Assembly (NCBI RefSeq): GCF_000327485.1
Contig: NC_019943.1
Span: 1,364,001-1,428,000, forward strand
DNA from: Methanoregula formicica SMSP
GTDB lineage: Archaea; Halobacteriota; Methanomicrobia; Methanomicrobiales; Methanospirillaceae
DNA: 64,000 bases
Direction: 5' to 3'
Positions within the stretch are counted from its first letter, which is position 1, and every line of letters starts with the position of its first letter. The position numbers and the translations under genes were made by a program. This document shows, piece after piece, positions 35,870 through 44,922 of the stretch. The notes below the pieces were generated by a model. It did not search any database. It was not told the origin of the DNA and saw only the letters and a program-made list of their open reading frames with translations.

Positions 35870-37381
35870 TCAGTCGGTTTTTCCCGCGTGATATTCTTCT
35901 ATCTGGCCAAAAGCAGTCAGCTTCCCGTTCTCGATAACCGAGACGGCCCCGTGTCCGCCGCAGATGAGGCAGCGCTGGCCGGATGATGCCAGGGCCTTGT
36001 CAGTCTCTTCTGCAAGGGCCATCAGCGCAACACGCTCCTGTTTAGCCCGGTCGCTGTCCACGTTGACCGAGGTGACCAGGAATGCGGCAAGGGAACTGTA
36101 ATCCGCCCGGGCCTTGGTCAGGCTTCCGAAATTGATGACACTGTCCGCTGCGAAGATCAAACCATGATCCCGGGAATAGAGGAATACCTGCCCGAAGGTG
36201 TGTCCCCCTAAACCGTCAAGCACGTCCAGATGCAGCGGGCCGATGGATACCGTCCCGATGACAGGAAAGATACCCTGCTTCTCTCGTTCGGGCTCGCCGA
36301 AACAGTGGATATCTTCTGGCACCTGGAACCGCGAAAAGAGGTTGATCATCCTGGTATAAAACGCTTCAAGCACGGACTCCTGGCTCCGCGATCCCCAGCC
36401 CCGGTTGTTCGTGCGGATGATCGCAAGCGTTCCGTTGTGCATGTGAACCGGGACGGTGAAATGCCCCGATGCCCCGCAGTGGTCAGCGTCAGCATGCGTC
36501 ACGATGATGCGGGAGAGTTTCCGCATGTCAATGCCATACCGGGAGAAGAGAGCCATGAAGTCATGGTGATAGATACCGTACCCGGTATCAATCATCAGGA
36601 GGTCATCCGGTGAACTGATGAGAAAGACCGATCCGCCGCAGGGTGGCTGGAAGCAGTACAGGGTTATCCCGGGTGCCACCGCAAACTGCTGCACCGATGC
36701 ATAAAAGCCCGGGCCTGATGTCTCCATCATGGTCCGGCCGGTGGCAAGGACACTGTCAAAGACCTGGTGGGGGTTGCACCCGCGGTCCATGAGTTCCTGC
36801 GCAATGTGGTTGCTGTCGGCAAGGAAGGAGAGGAGGAACGCGTCCTCCGATTCTCCGATCAAATCGCGGACAGCCTGCGCGTACCGGACATAAAAGACCG
36901 TATCGTCAAGGTGGCGACCGGTACGGTCATACTCGAGGATCTCGAGCCGGTACCGGGACTTGAGCTCGTCAAGCAGCCAGTCGATCTCCTTGCTCTGCTC
37001 GAGGTTCAGGCTGATGGTCAGCCGGTCCGGGTGGCGACCCTTATCGTCGAAATCAATCAACGCGATATTTGCCCCGGCTGCAGTGATGTACGAGAGGAAT
37101 TCATAGAGTGCCCCGGGACGGTGCGGGAGATAGACACAGAATTTCAAAAAATCCAGCGTGACAAGCGAGGTCTGGAGATACCCGATCCGGGCAAGGTCAT
37201 CCATGATCTTCCGGTACGACTCTTCCGTGGCGGTCACCTCGTAGAAAACCGTTCCGGGATCGATCCTCCGGTCGAACTGGATGCGGTTGATATTGCCATC
37301 ATAGTGCTTGATGATCTCGGCTGCCCGGTGCAGGGAGCCGGGTTCATCCGGCATGTGGGCGACGAAAGAATACTTCTGCAT
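35870..37381 (-). CDS. ACT-domain protein fused to a metallo-beta-lactamase fold
   Basis: The 503-residue protein has two ACT-like ligand-binding domains in its first 150 residues (FVAHMPDEPGSLHRAAEII and VYLPHRPGALYEFLSYI). A linker and an MBL-fold hydrolase follow, with the metal motif THADADHCG, GGHTFGQ and a late GGHG. ACT domains usually bind amino acids, so the hydrolase may be ligand-controlled; the substrate is unknown. The ATG at 37381 (MQKYSFVAHMPDEPG) is chosen because the ACT domain begins there; 37450 is a longer alternative. Confidence 0.8.
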   Translation of the reverse strand: MQKYSFVAHMPDEPGSLHRAAEIIKHYDGNINRIQFDRRIDPGTVFYEVTATEESYRKIMDDLARIGYLQTSLVTLDFLKFCVYLPHRPGALYEFLSYITAAGANIALIDFDDKGRHPDRLTISLNLEQSKEIDWLLDELKSRYRLEILEYDRTGRHLDDTVFYVRYAQAVRDLIGESEDAFLLSFLADSNHIAQELMDRGCNPHQVFDSVLATGRTMMETSGPGFYASVQQFAVAPGITLYCFQPPCGGSVFLISSPDDLLMIDTGYGIYHHDFMALFSRYGIDMRKLSRIIVTHADADHCGASGHFTVPVHMHNGTLAIIRTNNRGWGSRSQESVLEAFYTRMINLFSRFQVPEDIHCFGEPEREKQGIFPVIGTVSIGPLHLDVLDGLGGHTFGQVFLYSRDHGLIFAADSVINFGSLTKARADYSSLAAFLVTSVNVDSDRAKQERVALMALAEETDKALASSGQRCLICGGHGAVSVIENGKLTAFGQIEEYHAGKTD

Positions 37382-37462
37382 GATATTCCGATTGAGGTAG
37401 TACGTTTGCGTCCCTGCGTCGATATAGATTATGGTCTCAAAAGGGAGCAAAAAAGAACGTGG

Positions 37463-38524
37463 TTATTCTGTCTTCCGTGCCGCACAACCGATAAGGAAAA
37501 CAGCACCAGCGATGATCAGGCCGGCAAGTGTGGTAACGGGAGAGAGGGGGAGGGAGAGCGGGCTTTTCACCAGTGCCGGGGAGAGGGAGGTGGTTTCACC
37601 GGCATTTACCGTCACCTGGAGAGAGAAGGTGAGATACCCGGGCGACCGGATTTCCACGGTATGCGTTCCTGATGCGATATTTGCCAGGGTGATCGGCGTG
37701 ACACCCATATTAACCGAGTCCACATAGATGGCAGCGCCGGCCGGGTTGGAGGATATGGAGAGCGTCCCGGTATCGGCTGCCATGCCCGCAGGCGTCGTTG
37801 GTGCGACAGTAACGTTTGCTGCCGGAGCAGCGGGCGGGACAACCGTGATCGTGGTCCGGTACGTGTTCTTCACGGACGGGCTTGAGACGGTCACATAGTA
37901 TGTGCCCGGCATCATATCCACACGGAACGCATAGGTGAAATATCCTGACCGGCTTGCAGCGGTGTCATACGTGCGATACACTTTCCCGATCTCATCGCTG
38001 ATAACGATATGGATATCGGATGTTCCCTGTTCTGCTGTTCCCAGGAGCTGGAGGTAATCCCCGGTTTCAAGAGTATCAGGATTTGCCGTGACAAAAAAGT
38101 CCGGCTTCTTCATCATGACCGATGTTTTTGCGGATACTTCAGGATTGTTCACATCAAAAACCGTGATGTAGTAACGGGCGGTCTGCATCTTGTCAACGCC
38201 CTTTATCGACCCGGTATACCAGACGAGGCGCCATTTCCCGTCTTCTTTGACGATAACCGGGTTTCCGGTTCCCTCGGCCCCATCAAGATCGTAAATGGGG
38301 ACACCATTTGCCGGCAGGCCCGGCCCGGTCAGCTTGATTGCGGTGGAATTCCCTGCCGGGGATACGCCGTCAAAGATGATCGTGTCGCCAATATAGTACC
38401 CGCCATTGCCCCAGTAGGCGATCGACATCGTCCCGGTTTCAGCCAGTGCCGGCGGTATGCAGAATATGACGGCGAGAAGGAAAACCAGCCGTGGAATCAT
38501 ACTCTTCAGGATAATCTCTCCCAT
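37463..38524 (-). CDS. DUF3821 surface protein with PEGA domain and C-terminal anchor
   Basis: The 353-residue protein has a signal peptide (ending near PPALAETG). A DUF3821-type beta domain follows (WGNGGYYIGDTIIFDG), then an Ig-like region and a PEGA domain (SISSNPAGAAIYVDS). A C-terminal hydrophobic helix ends in charged residues. This build is common among Methanomicrobiales cell-surface proteins. A GAGG site seven bases before the ATG at 38524 supports the start. It is divergent from the acetyl-CoA synthase operon. Confidence 0.8.
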   Translation of the reverse strand: MGEIILKSMIPRLVFLLAVIFCIPPALAETGTMSIAYWGNGGYYIGDTIIFDGVSPAGNSTAIKLTGPGLPANGVPIYDLDGAEGTGNPVIVKEDGKWRLVWYTGSIKGVDKMQTARYYITVFDVNNPEVSAKTSVMMKKPDFFVTANPDTLETGDYLQLLGTAEQGTSDIHIVISDEIGKVYRTYDTAASRSGYFTYAFRVDMMPGTYYVTVSSPSVKNTYRTTITVVPPAAPAANVTVAPTTPAGMAADTGTLSISSNPAGAAIYVDSVNMGVTPITLANIASGTHTVEIRSPGYLTFSLQVTVNAGETTSLSPALVKSPLSLPLSPVTTLAGLIIAGAVFLIGCAARKTE

Positions 38525-38632
38525 AACGGTTCCTCAATTTATAAAGAATATCATTTTGTGACGGTATATCTCCTTTACGGTCATTGTTTGCCGGAGCAGG
38601 CCAAATCCGACGGATTCCGGGTTATCATATAA

Positions 38633-38650
38633 CGAAACTATATCTATATT
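38633..38650 (+). promoter_or_regulatory. BRE/TATA promoter of the acetyl-CoA synthase operon
   Basis: CGAAACTATATCTATATT joins a BRE-like purine block to a TATA box, about 40 bases before the acsB ATG at 38684. With usual archaeal spacing transcription would start near 38670, after the alternative TTG codon at 38663, which argues for the later start. Confidence 0.55.
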
Positions 38651-38683
38651 ACCGGGTAACTGTTGGTACGAGGCAAAGAGGTA

Positions 38684-40714
38684 ATGACCGACGTAGAATC
38701 AGCCAAAAAACATGGCGAAGAGGCATTGAAAACGAGGATCGCATCGATCCAGAAACCGTTCTCTTATGAGGAAACGGCCTACCACCTCCCGATATCGTAC
38801 GCGCTGACCGGTGTCGCAGTCCACGATCGTGCAGCAGCGGAAGACGTTCTCAAAAAGACCGCGAATAACCCCATCGTTGCATCTGAATGCCTGCTGGCTG
38901 AACAGACCGCAGTTCAGGGAAAGGAACCCGCTCCCTATACCGGTTTCATCAGCGACACGGTAATCCGGAAGCTCGGTTATTCGCTCGTGGACGGAAGCAT
39001 TCTTGGGCTTGCACTCATTGTCGGCACTCCTAAAGGAGAAGGAAGCGCCGCGGCCATCTGCCGCGAGCTGCAGGAAAAATACATGCTCACGTTCCTTGCC
39101 GGAAACGTTGTCCCGTCGCTGTCAGGAGCCGGCGTGAAGGTCGGTCTCGACTATCGCCTCATCCCCTTGGGCTCATCCCCGTTTTACGGCATTCACTTTG
39201 TGGACATCGTAGCCCGCGTTGCCATGATGTTTGGCGGGGTCACGCCCGGTGACATGCACCGCCTGCTGGCATACGCAGCCGAGCGTGCCAAGGCCATTGT
39301 CATTGTCTTCCCCGGCCTGACGGATGAAGAGATCGCCCTTGTCGACGGCATGCGGGTGCTGGGATTTCCCATCCTTTCCCTTGGCGGGTACGAGAATGCA
39401 ACCTGGGTTCCGGCAACCCCGGGGGATGTGGTGCGCCAGGGAATGGAACTCAAGGGTATCAAGGTCAATGTCACGGCAATTCCCATCCCCATGAGCTGTT
39501 CACCGGCATTTGAGGGAAAGAGCATACGGAAAGAAGAGATGTACGTGGAGTTTGGCGGTGGCCGGTCGACCGCGTTTGAGCTTCTCCGAATGCGCGAGCC
39601 TTCCGAGATCGAAGATGGCAAGGTCACAGTCATCGGTCCGGAGATCGATGCTATGAAGGAGGGCTCAGCGAACCCGCTGGGGATCATCATCGAAGTCGCC
39701 GGAAAGGCGATGAAGAAGGACTACGAGCCGGTCCTCGAACGCCGCATCCATAATTTTGTCAATTACGGCGAAGGCTCCTGGCACGTTGCCCAGCGTGACC
39801 TCATCTGGGTGAGGATCTCGAAAGAAGCCGTGGCAAAAGGGGTGAAGATCGAGCACATCGGCAAGCTGCTTGCAAGTAAGTTCCGGATGGACTTCCCCCA
39901 GCTGCTCGATGCGGTAGCCGTGACACTGATCACGGACCCGGCAAAGGTTGTTGAGGCAAAAAAAGAGGCGGAGCGGGTGTACGATGAGCGCGATGCCCGG
40001 ATCAAGGGCATGCGCGATTCAGATGTGAATACGTATTATTCCTGCACGCTCTGCCAGACGTTCGCCCCAAACCATGTCTGTGTCATCACTCCCGAACGGC
40101 TCGCCCTCTGCGGCGCCATCAGCTGGCTTGACGGAAAGATTGCGTACGAGATGTCTCCGTCGGGGGCCAACCAGCCCATCGAGAAAGGGGCCGTTATCAA
40201 CGAGCTGACCGGAGAATTCGAGGGCGTGAACCGGTTTGTCAAGAAGGCAAGCCATGGGGAGATCGAGCGGTGCTCGCTGTACAGCGTGATGGAATACCCG
40301 ATGACCTGCTGCGGCTGTTTCGAGGCAATTGCCCTGATGCTGCCGGAAGTGAACGGGATCATGGTTGTGAACCGGGAATACAAGGGCATGACTCCCTCTG
40401 GGATGACGTTCTCCACGCTTGCAGGCACTATCGGCGGGGGAGCACAGACACCGGGGTTTGCCGGCATCTCCAAGAACTATGTCCTCTCGGACCGTTTCCT
40501 CCAGGGCGAGGGAGGGATCGAGCGGCTTGTCTGGATGCCGGCAGCATTAAAGGAAGAACTCAAAGAGCGGCTGGAAAAGAAACTTGCAGAACGGGGCCTT
40601 ACCGGGTTCCTTGACAAGGTTGCGGATGAGACCACTGCTGAAACTATCGAAGCGCTCATGGAATTTTTAGAGCGTGTCGGGCATCCTGCACTGACCATGA
40701 AGCCCCTGGTGTGA
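38684..40714 (+). CDS. acsB: Acetyl-CoA synthase, long bacterial-type AcsB
   Basis: The 676-residue enzyme joins CO, a methyl group and CoA at the Ni-Fe-S A-cluster. All A-cluster ligands are present: C454, C457, C466 and C476 for the cubane, and C543-G544-C545 for the nickel pair. Their spacing equals that of Moorella ACS (506/509/518/528 and 595-597). Archaeal CdhC is about 470 residues and lacks the N-terminal domain. This protein keeps most of that domain, which docks CO dehydrogenase in bacteria, and is about 50 residues shorter at its N-terminus than Moorella ACS. The first gene of a tight operon, it overlaps acsD by four bases (GTGA). No CO dehydrogenase gene is adjacent. Confidence 0.92.
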   Translation: MTDVESAKKHGEEALKTRIASIQKPFSYEETAYHLPISYALTGVAVHDRAAAEDVLKKTANNPIVASECLLAEQTAVQGKEPAPYTGFISDTVIRKLGYSLVDGSILGLALIVGTPKGEGSAAAICRELQEKYMLTFLAGNVVPSLSGAGVKVGLDYRLIPLGSSPFYGIHFVDIVARVAMMFGGVTPGDMHRLLAYAAERAKAIVIVFPGLTDEEIALVDGMRVLGFPILSLGGYENATWVPATPGDVVRQGMELKGIKVNVTAIPIPMSCSPAFEGKSIRKEEMYVEFGGGRSTAFELLRMREPSEIEDGKVTVIGPEIDAMKEGSANPLGIIIEVAGKAMKKDYEPVLERRIHNFVNYGEGSWHVAQRDLIWVRISKEAVAKGVKIEHIGKLLASKFRMDFPQLLDAVAVTLITDPAKVVEAKKEAERVYDERDARIKGMRDSDVNTYYSCTLCQTFAPNHVCVITPERLALCGAISWLDGKIAYEMSPSGANQPIEKGAVINELTGEFEGVNRFVKKASHGEIERCSLYSVMEYPMTCCGCFEAIALMLPEVNGIMVVNREYKGMTPSGMTFSTLAGTIGGGAQTPGFAGISKNYVLSDRFLQGEGGIERLVWMPAALKEELKERLEKKLAERGLTGFLDKVADETTAETIEALMEFLERVGHPALTMKPLV

Positions 40715-41676
40715 GTGCCATGCCGCCCGAGCTGAATTTCGGCTGGACCACCCCCATTGGCGAAGTGGTCCTCGGTGCAACGAATGCTGATGGCGGGACG
40801 CGGAGGGTCTCGTACCGTATCGGCGGGGGAACAACCCTCCCGTTCCTTGAAGGCCAGCCCTCCACACCCGCCCCGCTCATTGCTTTTGAGATCTGCGACA
40901 ACCCCTCCTTCTGGTCGCCCATTGTGAAAGAGTATTGCGGTGACGTGACGAGCAACGTGAACGAATGGGCAAAGAAAGCGGATGCAGACTATGGCGCCGA
41001 CCTTGTCCGCCTCCACCTGACCAGCACGAAGCAGAGGAACTTCTCAGACGTTGCGTCTCTTGGCCCTGTTGTCGAAGGTGTCCTGTTGGCAACCAGTCTC
41101 CCGGTCATCATCGAGGGGAGCAACGAGCCGAAGATCGACAGCGAAGTGTACCAGAAATGCGGAGAGGCCGGGCAGGGGGAGCGTCTCCTCCTCGGGACCG
41201 CAGAAGCGGGGAAGTACCGCAGCATCGCAGCAGCTGCCCTTGCTTATAACCATTCCATCATCGCCCAGTCTCCCATCGATATCAACCTGGCAAAGCAGCT
41301 CAACATTCTCCTCAAGGAGATCGGGGTGCAGCGCGACCACATTGTCATTGATCCGTATACGGGAGCGCTCGGGTATGGCTTCGAGTACTCATACTCTGCC
41401 ATGGAACGGATACGCTTCTCTGCCCTCAAGGGAGACAGCGACCTTGCCATGCCAATGATCTGCTCCGCGGCCGATACCCTTACCATCAAGGAGGTGCGGG
41501 AGGCTGGCGCCGGATTGCAGGACGAGACCGCAATCCAGTGGGAGCTCTTCACCTGCCTTGCGGCCGCAACTGCCGGGGCAGAGATCCTCTGCGTCCGTCA
41601 CCCCGGAACCATCGCGCCCTTACGGAAGGCACTTGCCGGCATGAAACAACCGGCACACTCCGCGGGGGTGCCGTGA
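40711..41676 (+). CDS. acsD: Corrinoid iron-sulfur protein, small subunit (AcsD/CdhD-like)
   Basis: The TIM-barrel protein of about 321 residues has the CFeSP small-subunit motifs IAFEICD, LPVIIEGSNEPKID, LGTAEAGKYR and VIDPYTGALGYGFEYSYS. With AcsC it carries the corrinoid that accepts the methyl group and passes it to acetyl-CoA synthase. The GTG at 40711 overlaps the acsB stop, and an ATG at 40720 is an alternative. Only one base separates it from acsC. The length fits the bacterial AcsD; the archaeal CdhD is normally longer. Confidence 0.9.
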   Translation: MSAMPPELNFGWTTPIGEVVLGATNADGGTRRVSYRIGGGTTLPFLEGQPSTPAPLIAFEICDNPSFWSPIVKEYCGDVTSNVNEWAKKADADYGADLVRLHLTSTKQRNFSDVASLGPVVEGVLLATSLPVIIEGSNEPKIDSEVYQKCGEAGQGERLLLGTAEAGKYRSIAAAALAYNHSIIAQSPIDINLAKQLNILLKEIGVQRDHIVIDPYTGALGYGFEYSYSAMERIRFSALKGDSDLAMPMICSAADTLTIKEVREAGAGLQDETAIQWELFTCLAAATAGAEILCVRHPGTIAPLRKALAGMKQPAHSAGVP

Positions 41677-41677
41677 G

Positions 41678-43015
41678 ATGGCCCTCAAGGCACTCGATAT
41701 CTACAAGCTCCTTCCCAAGAAGAACTGCAAGGAGTGTGGGGATCCGACCTGTCTCACGTTCGCCATGAAACTTGCCGGCGGGAAAGCAGACCTCGACCTC
41801 TGCCCGTACCTGAGTGACGAGGCAAAGTCCGTGCTTGGCGCAACAACCCGCCCGCCGATCCGTCTCGTCAAGATCGGTGTCGGTACAAGGAACTTCAAGG
41901 TCGGGGAAGAGACCGTCCTGTACCGCCACGAGAAGACCTTCTACCACCCCCCGGGCATTGTCTTCCGTGTCACCGATACGATGCAGGCTGACGAGATCGT
42001 TGCCGTTACGCGGAGGGTGCGGGACGAGACGCTCACCCGCGTGGGTGCTGACCTCCGGTTCAATGGTATCGCTATTGAGAATGTGAGTGGTTCGGCAGAG
42101 ACATTTGCCCGGGCCGTGGAAACGGTGGAAAAGGTCGAAGCCCACCTGCCGCCCGTCCTCATCTCGAAAGACACAGCAGCCCTGAAAGCAGCGCTGGTCT
42201 ATTGTGGCACCTACCGCCCCCTCCTCCATGCAGCAACGCAGGAAAATGTAAAGGAGATGTGCGCCCTTGCTAAACAGCACGGCTGCCCGCTTGTCGTGAG
42301 ATCCGGCAGCCTCGATGGCCTTGTAAACCTGGTGAAGACCTGCACAGCCGATGGCGTGCCTGACCTTGTCCTTGACCTTGCGCCCGGAACTTTCGGTGAC
42401 TTTATCCGGCGTTCCACGGCTGTCCGCCAGCTCGCCATCACCCGTGCAGTCCCGGATCTCGGGTATCCGGTGTACCTCAATGCAGCAGAGACCGGCCAGC
42501 AGGATGCAGCCGTTGCATTAGGAATTGTCAAATACGGGTCCGTCATCGTTACCGATCCCCTCCCGGTCGGGTCCGCAAAAGCTGCCCTTACCCTCCGGCA
42601 GAACATCTATACCGATCCCCAGAAACCCATCCAGATGAACCCGGGAATCTACCGCGTAGGCTCGCCGGATAAGGACTCACCCGTCCTGATGACCGTGAAC
42701 TTCTCACTCACGTTCTTCACGCTCCAGGGATACCTCGAATCTGCCCGCGTCCCCTGCTTCATGCTGATCGTGGATACGGAGGGGCTCTCGGTCCTGACTG
42801 CCGTAGCAGCAGGAAAACTCTCGGAGATGCTTGTCCGCGACTCAATCAAAAAGTTCGGGCTTGAGAACGAGGTCTCCCACCGGAAGCTGATCATCCCCGG
42901 GTATGCATCGCCTCTTTCCGGAAGAATAGAAGATGCAACCGGCTGGAAGGTCCTTGTCGGTCCCCGTGATGCAGCGGAGATCGGGGAGTACCTGCACGAG
43001 GAGTGGAAAAAATAG
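41678..43015 (+). CDS. acsC: Corrinoid iron-sulfur protein, large subunit (AcsC/CdhE-like)
   Basis: The 445-residue protein begins with the [4Fe-4S] domain of the family: Cys17, Cys20, Cys25 and Cys42, with the exact spacing known for CFeSP. A TIM-barrel domain and a C-terminal corrinoid-binding domain follow. The iron-sulfur cluster feeds electrons to reactivate the cobalt. It lies between acsD (one base gap) and acsV (no gap), so all three are made together. Confidence 0.92.
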   Translation: MALKALDIYKLLPKKNCKECGDPTCLTFAMKLAGGKADLDLCPYLSDEAKSVLGATTRPPIRLVKIGVGTRNFKVGEETVLYRHEKTFYHPPGIVFRVTDTMQADEIVAVTRRVRDETLTRVGADLRFNGIAIENVSGSAETFARAVETVEKVEAHLPPVLISKDTAALKAALVYCGTYRPLLHAATQENVKEMCALAKQHGCPLVVRSGSLDGLVNLVKTCTADGVPDLVLDLAPGTFGDFIRRSTAVRQLAITRAVPDLGYPVYLNAAETGQQDAAVALGIVKYGSVIVTDPLPVGSAKAALTLRQNIYTDPQKPIQMNPGIYRVGSPDKDSPVLMTVNFSLTFFTLQGYLESARVPCFMLIVDTEGLSVLTAVAAGKLSEMLVRDSIKKFGLENEVSHRKLIIPGYASPLSGRIEDATGWKVLVGPRDAAEIGEYLHEEWKK

Positions 43016-44917
43016 ATGCGGACCGTTACCTTCCTCCCCAGTTACCGCAAGATCGATGTCCCCCGGGGGACGACCGTACTGGATGCCGCGCAGCGGGCCG
43101 GCCTCTCCATGAACGTTGTCTGCGGCGGCCAGGGCAAGTGCGGCAAATGCATCGTATACATTCAGTCGGGACGCGCAGAGTTCGACCGGCAGAAATTCGG
43201 CAGGTTCTTTTCTGACGCCGAGCTGCAGAAAGGCGCCTGCCTTGCCTGCGAGACGATTGTCCAGGGTGACCTCCATGTCCTCGTTCCCGAGAGCACCCTC
43301 ATCCAGGAGCAGAAGATCCTTGTCGAGGGGCTTGACCACGAGATCGAGTTCCGCCCGTCGGTCAGGAAATATTATGTCGAGCTCCAGCCGCCGAGTCTTG
43401 CCGACCCGTCGCCTGACCTATCCCGCCTTCTCTGGGGCATCCAGAAGAGCGGCGGGCCGGTGGCGGAGAAGATGTACGCTCCGCTTGAGGTGCTCCGCGA
43501 GATCCCCTCCATCCTGCGTCACAGTGACTGGAAGGTGACGGCAACCATCGGCCTCGTTCCCGGGGGGTACCGGGTCATTGATCTCCAGGAGAACGATACC
43601 TCGAAGAGGGCCTATGGCGCTGCCGTGGACCTGGGCTCGACAACCGTTGTCGTTTATCTCTGGGACCTGGTAACCGGGAAAGTCGTCGGGGTGGCCTCGA
43701 ATTACAACAAGCAGATCAGCTGTGGTGAGGACATTCTGGCCCGGGTCAACTTTGCCCGGAAGAACGGCCTTACCAAGCTCCAGGCACTTGCAGCCGAGAG
43801 TATCAACCAGGCCCTCACCACCGCATCGAACTCTGCCGGGATCGACCGCGAGGACATCTATGATGTAGTTGTTGCCGGAAACACCGTCATGACTCACATG
43901 CTCCTCGAGATCGACCCGGCCTACATGATCGCCGAGCCGTATGTCCCGGTTGTCCGGAGGGCGCTCTCGATCGCTGCCCACCGTCTCGGCATCAACTGCA
44001 ACCCGAACGGCGGCGTCTTTGCATTTCCGGCGGTCAGCGATTTCATCGGGGGCGACATCATTGCCGACATCCTTGCCTGCGGCATGGGAGAGCGCGATGA
44101 GATCTCGCTCCTCGTGGACATTGGCACGAATTTCGAAGTTGTGCTCGGGAACAGGGAGTGGATGTTCTCCTGTGCCGGCGCGGCCGGCCCGGCCCTGGAA
44201 GGGGGCGAGGTGCTCTTTGGCATGCGGGCCAACCCCGGGGCAATTGAGAAGATCACCATTGACCCGGTCACGCTCGACCCGGAGTACTCGACCATCAACG
44301 GGATCAAACCCCGGGGGGTCTGCGGCTCGGGGCTCATTGACCTGCTTGCCGAGCTGCTGGTTGTCTGTGTCATCGACCGGACCGGACGGATTAACACCGA
44401 GATCGAACATCCCCGCATCCGGAAAGGAACGCACTTCCCCGAATTTGTCATTGCCTGGGCAAAGGAGACGGATATCGGAAAGGACATCGTGATCACCGAG
44501 AACGATATCAAGAACCTGATCATGAGCAAGGCATCAGTCCACGCTGCCTGCGTTACCCTGATGAAGGAAGCGGGGGTGACCCACAAGGACATTTCGACCA
44601 TCTACTTTGCCGGTGCATTCGGCAACTACCTGGACAAGAAGAACGCTACGATCATCGGCCTGATCCCGGAGATTGACTTAAACGACATCAAAAATATCGG
44701 CAACGGGGCGGTCACCGGTGCAAACATTGCACTCATCAACCGCCGGGCCCGAAAGACCCTTGATGATATCGCATACAGGATTGCCTACATCGAGCTGAAT
44801 GCCGAGAGCTCCTTTATGGACGAGTACACCGGCAGCACCTTCCTCCCGCACACGGACTTCTCGCTCTTCCCGGGAGTCCAGAAACTCCTCGATTCCTGCC
44901 GGATCAGGAAGGAGTGA
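43016..44917 (+). CDS. acsV: Reductive activator of the corrinoid protein (AcsV/RACo-like, DUF4445)
   Basis: The 633-residue protein has an N-terminal [2Fe-2S] ferredoxin domain (CGGQGKCGKC, then CLACE). A linker follows, and a large ASKHA-type ATPase domain (from AVDLGSTTVVVYLWDL) with the DUF4445 landmarks DIGTNFEVVLG and GVCGSGLIDLLAELL. RACo uses ATP to lift electrons to the inactive Co(II) corrinoid protein. Its place after acsC matches acetogen gene clusters. The methanogen RamA activator differs by having C-terminal 4Fe-4S clusters, which are absent here. Confidence 0.88.
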   Translation: MRTVTFLPSYRKIDVPRGTTVLDAAQRAGLSMNVVCGGQGKCGKCIVYIQSGRAEFDRQKFGRFFSDAELQKGACLACETIVQGDLHVLVPESTLIQEQKILVEGLDHEIEFRPSVRKYYVELQPPSLADPSPDLSRLLWGIQKSGGPVAEKMYAPLEVLREIPSILRHSDWKVTATIGLVPGGYRVIDLQENDTSKRAYGAAVDLGSTTVVVYLWDLVTGKVVGVASNYNKQISCGEDILARVNFARKNGLTKLQALAAESINQALTTASNSAGIDREDIYDVVVAGNTVMTHMLLEIDPAYMIAEPYVPVVRRALSIAAHRLGINCNPNGGVFAFPAVSDFIGGDIIADILACGMGERDEISLLVDIGTNFEVVLGNREWMFSCAGAAGPALEGGEVLFGMRANPGAIEKITIDPVTLDPEYSTINGIKPRGVCGSGLIDLLAELLVVCVIDRTGRINTEIEHPRIRKGTHFPEFVIAWAKETDIGKDIVITENDIKNLIMSKASVHAACVTLMKEAGVTHKDISTIYFAGAFGNYLDKKNATIIGLIPEIDLNDIKNIGNGAVTGANIALINRRARKTLDDIAYRIAYIELNAESSFMDEYTGSTFLPHTDFSLFPGVQKLLDSCRIRKE

Positions 44918-44922
44918 TCAGC

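Noticed and set aside
40711-43015. Calling the corrinoid protein subunits archaeal CdhD and CdhE.
   Set aside because: They are homologous, but the length of the small subunit, the adjacent AcsV activator and the long AcsB point to the bacterial arrangement, so Acs names fit better.
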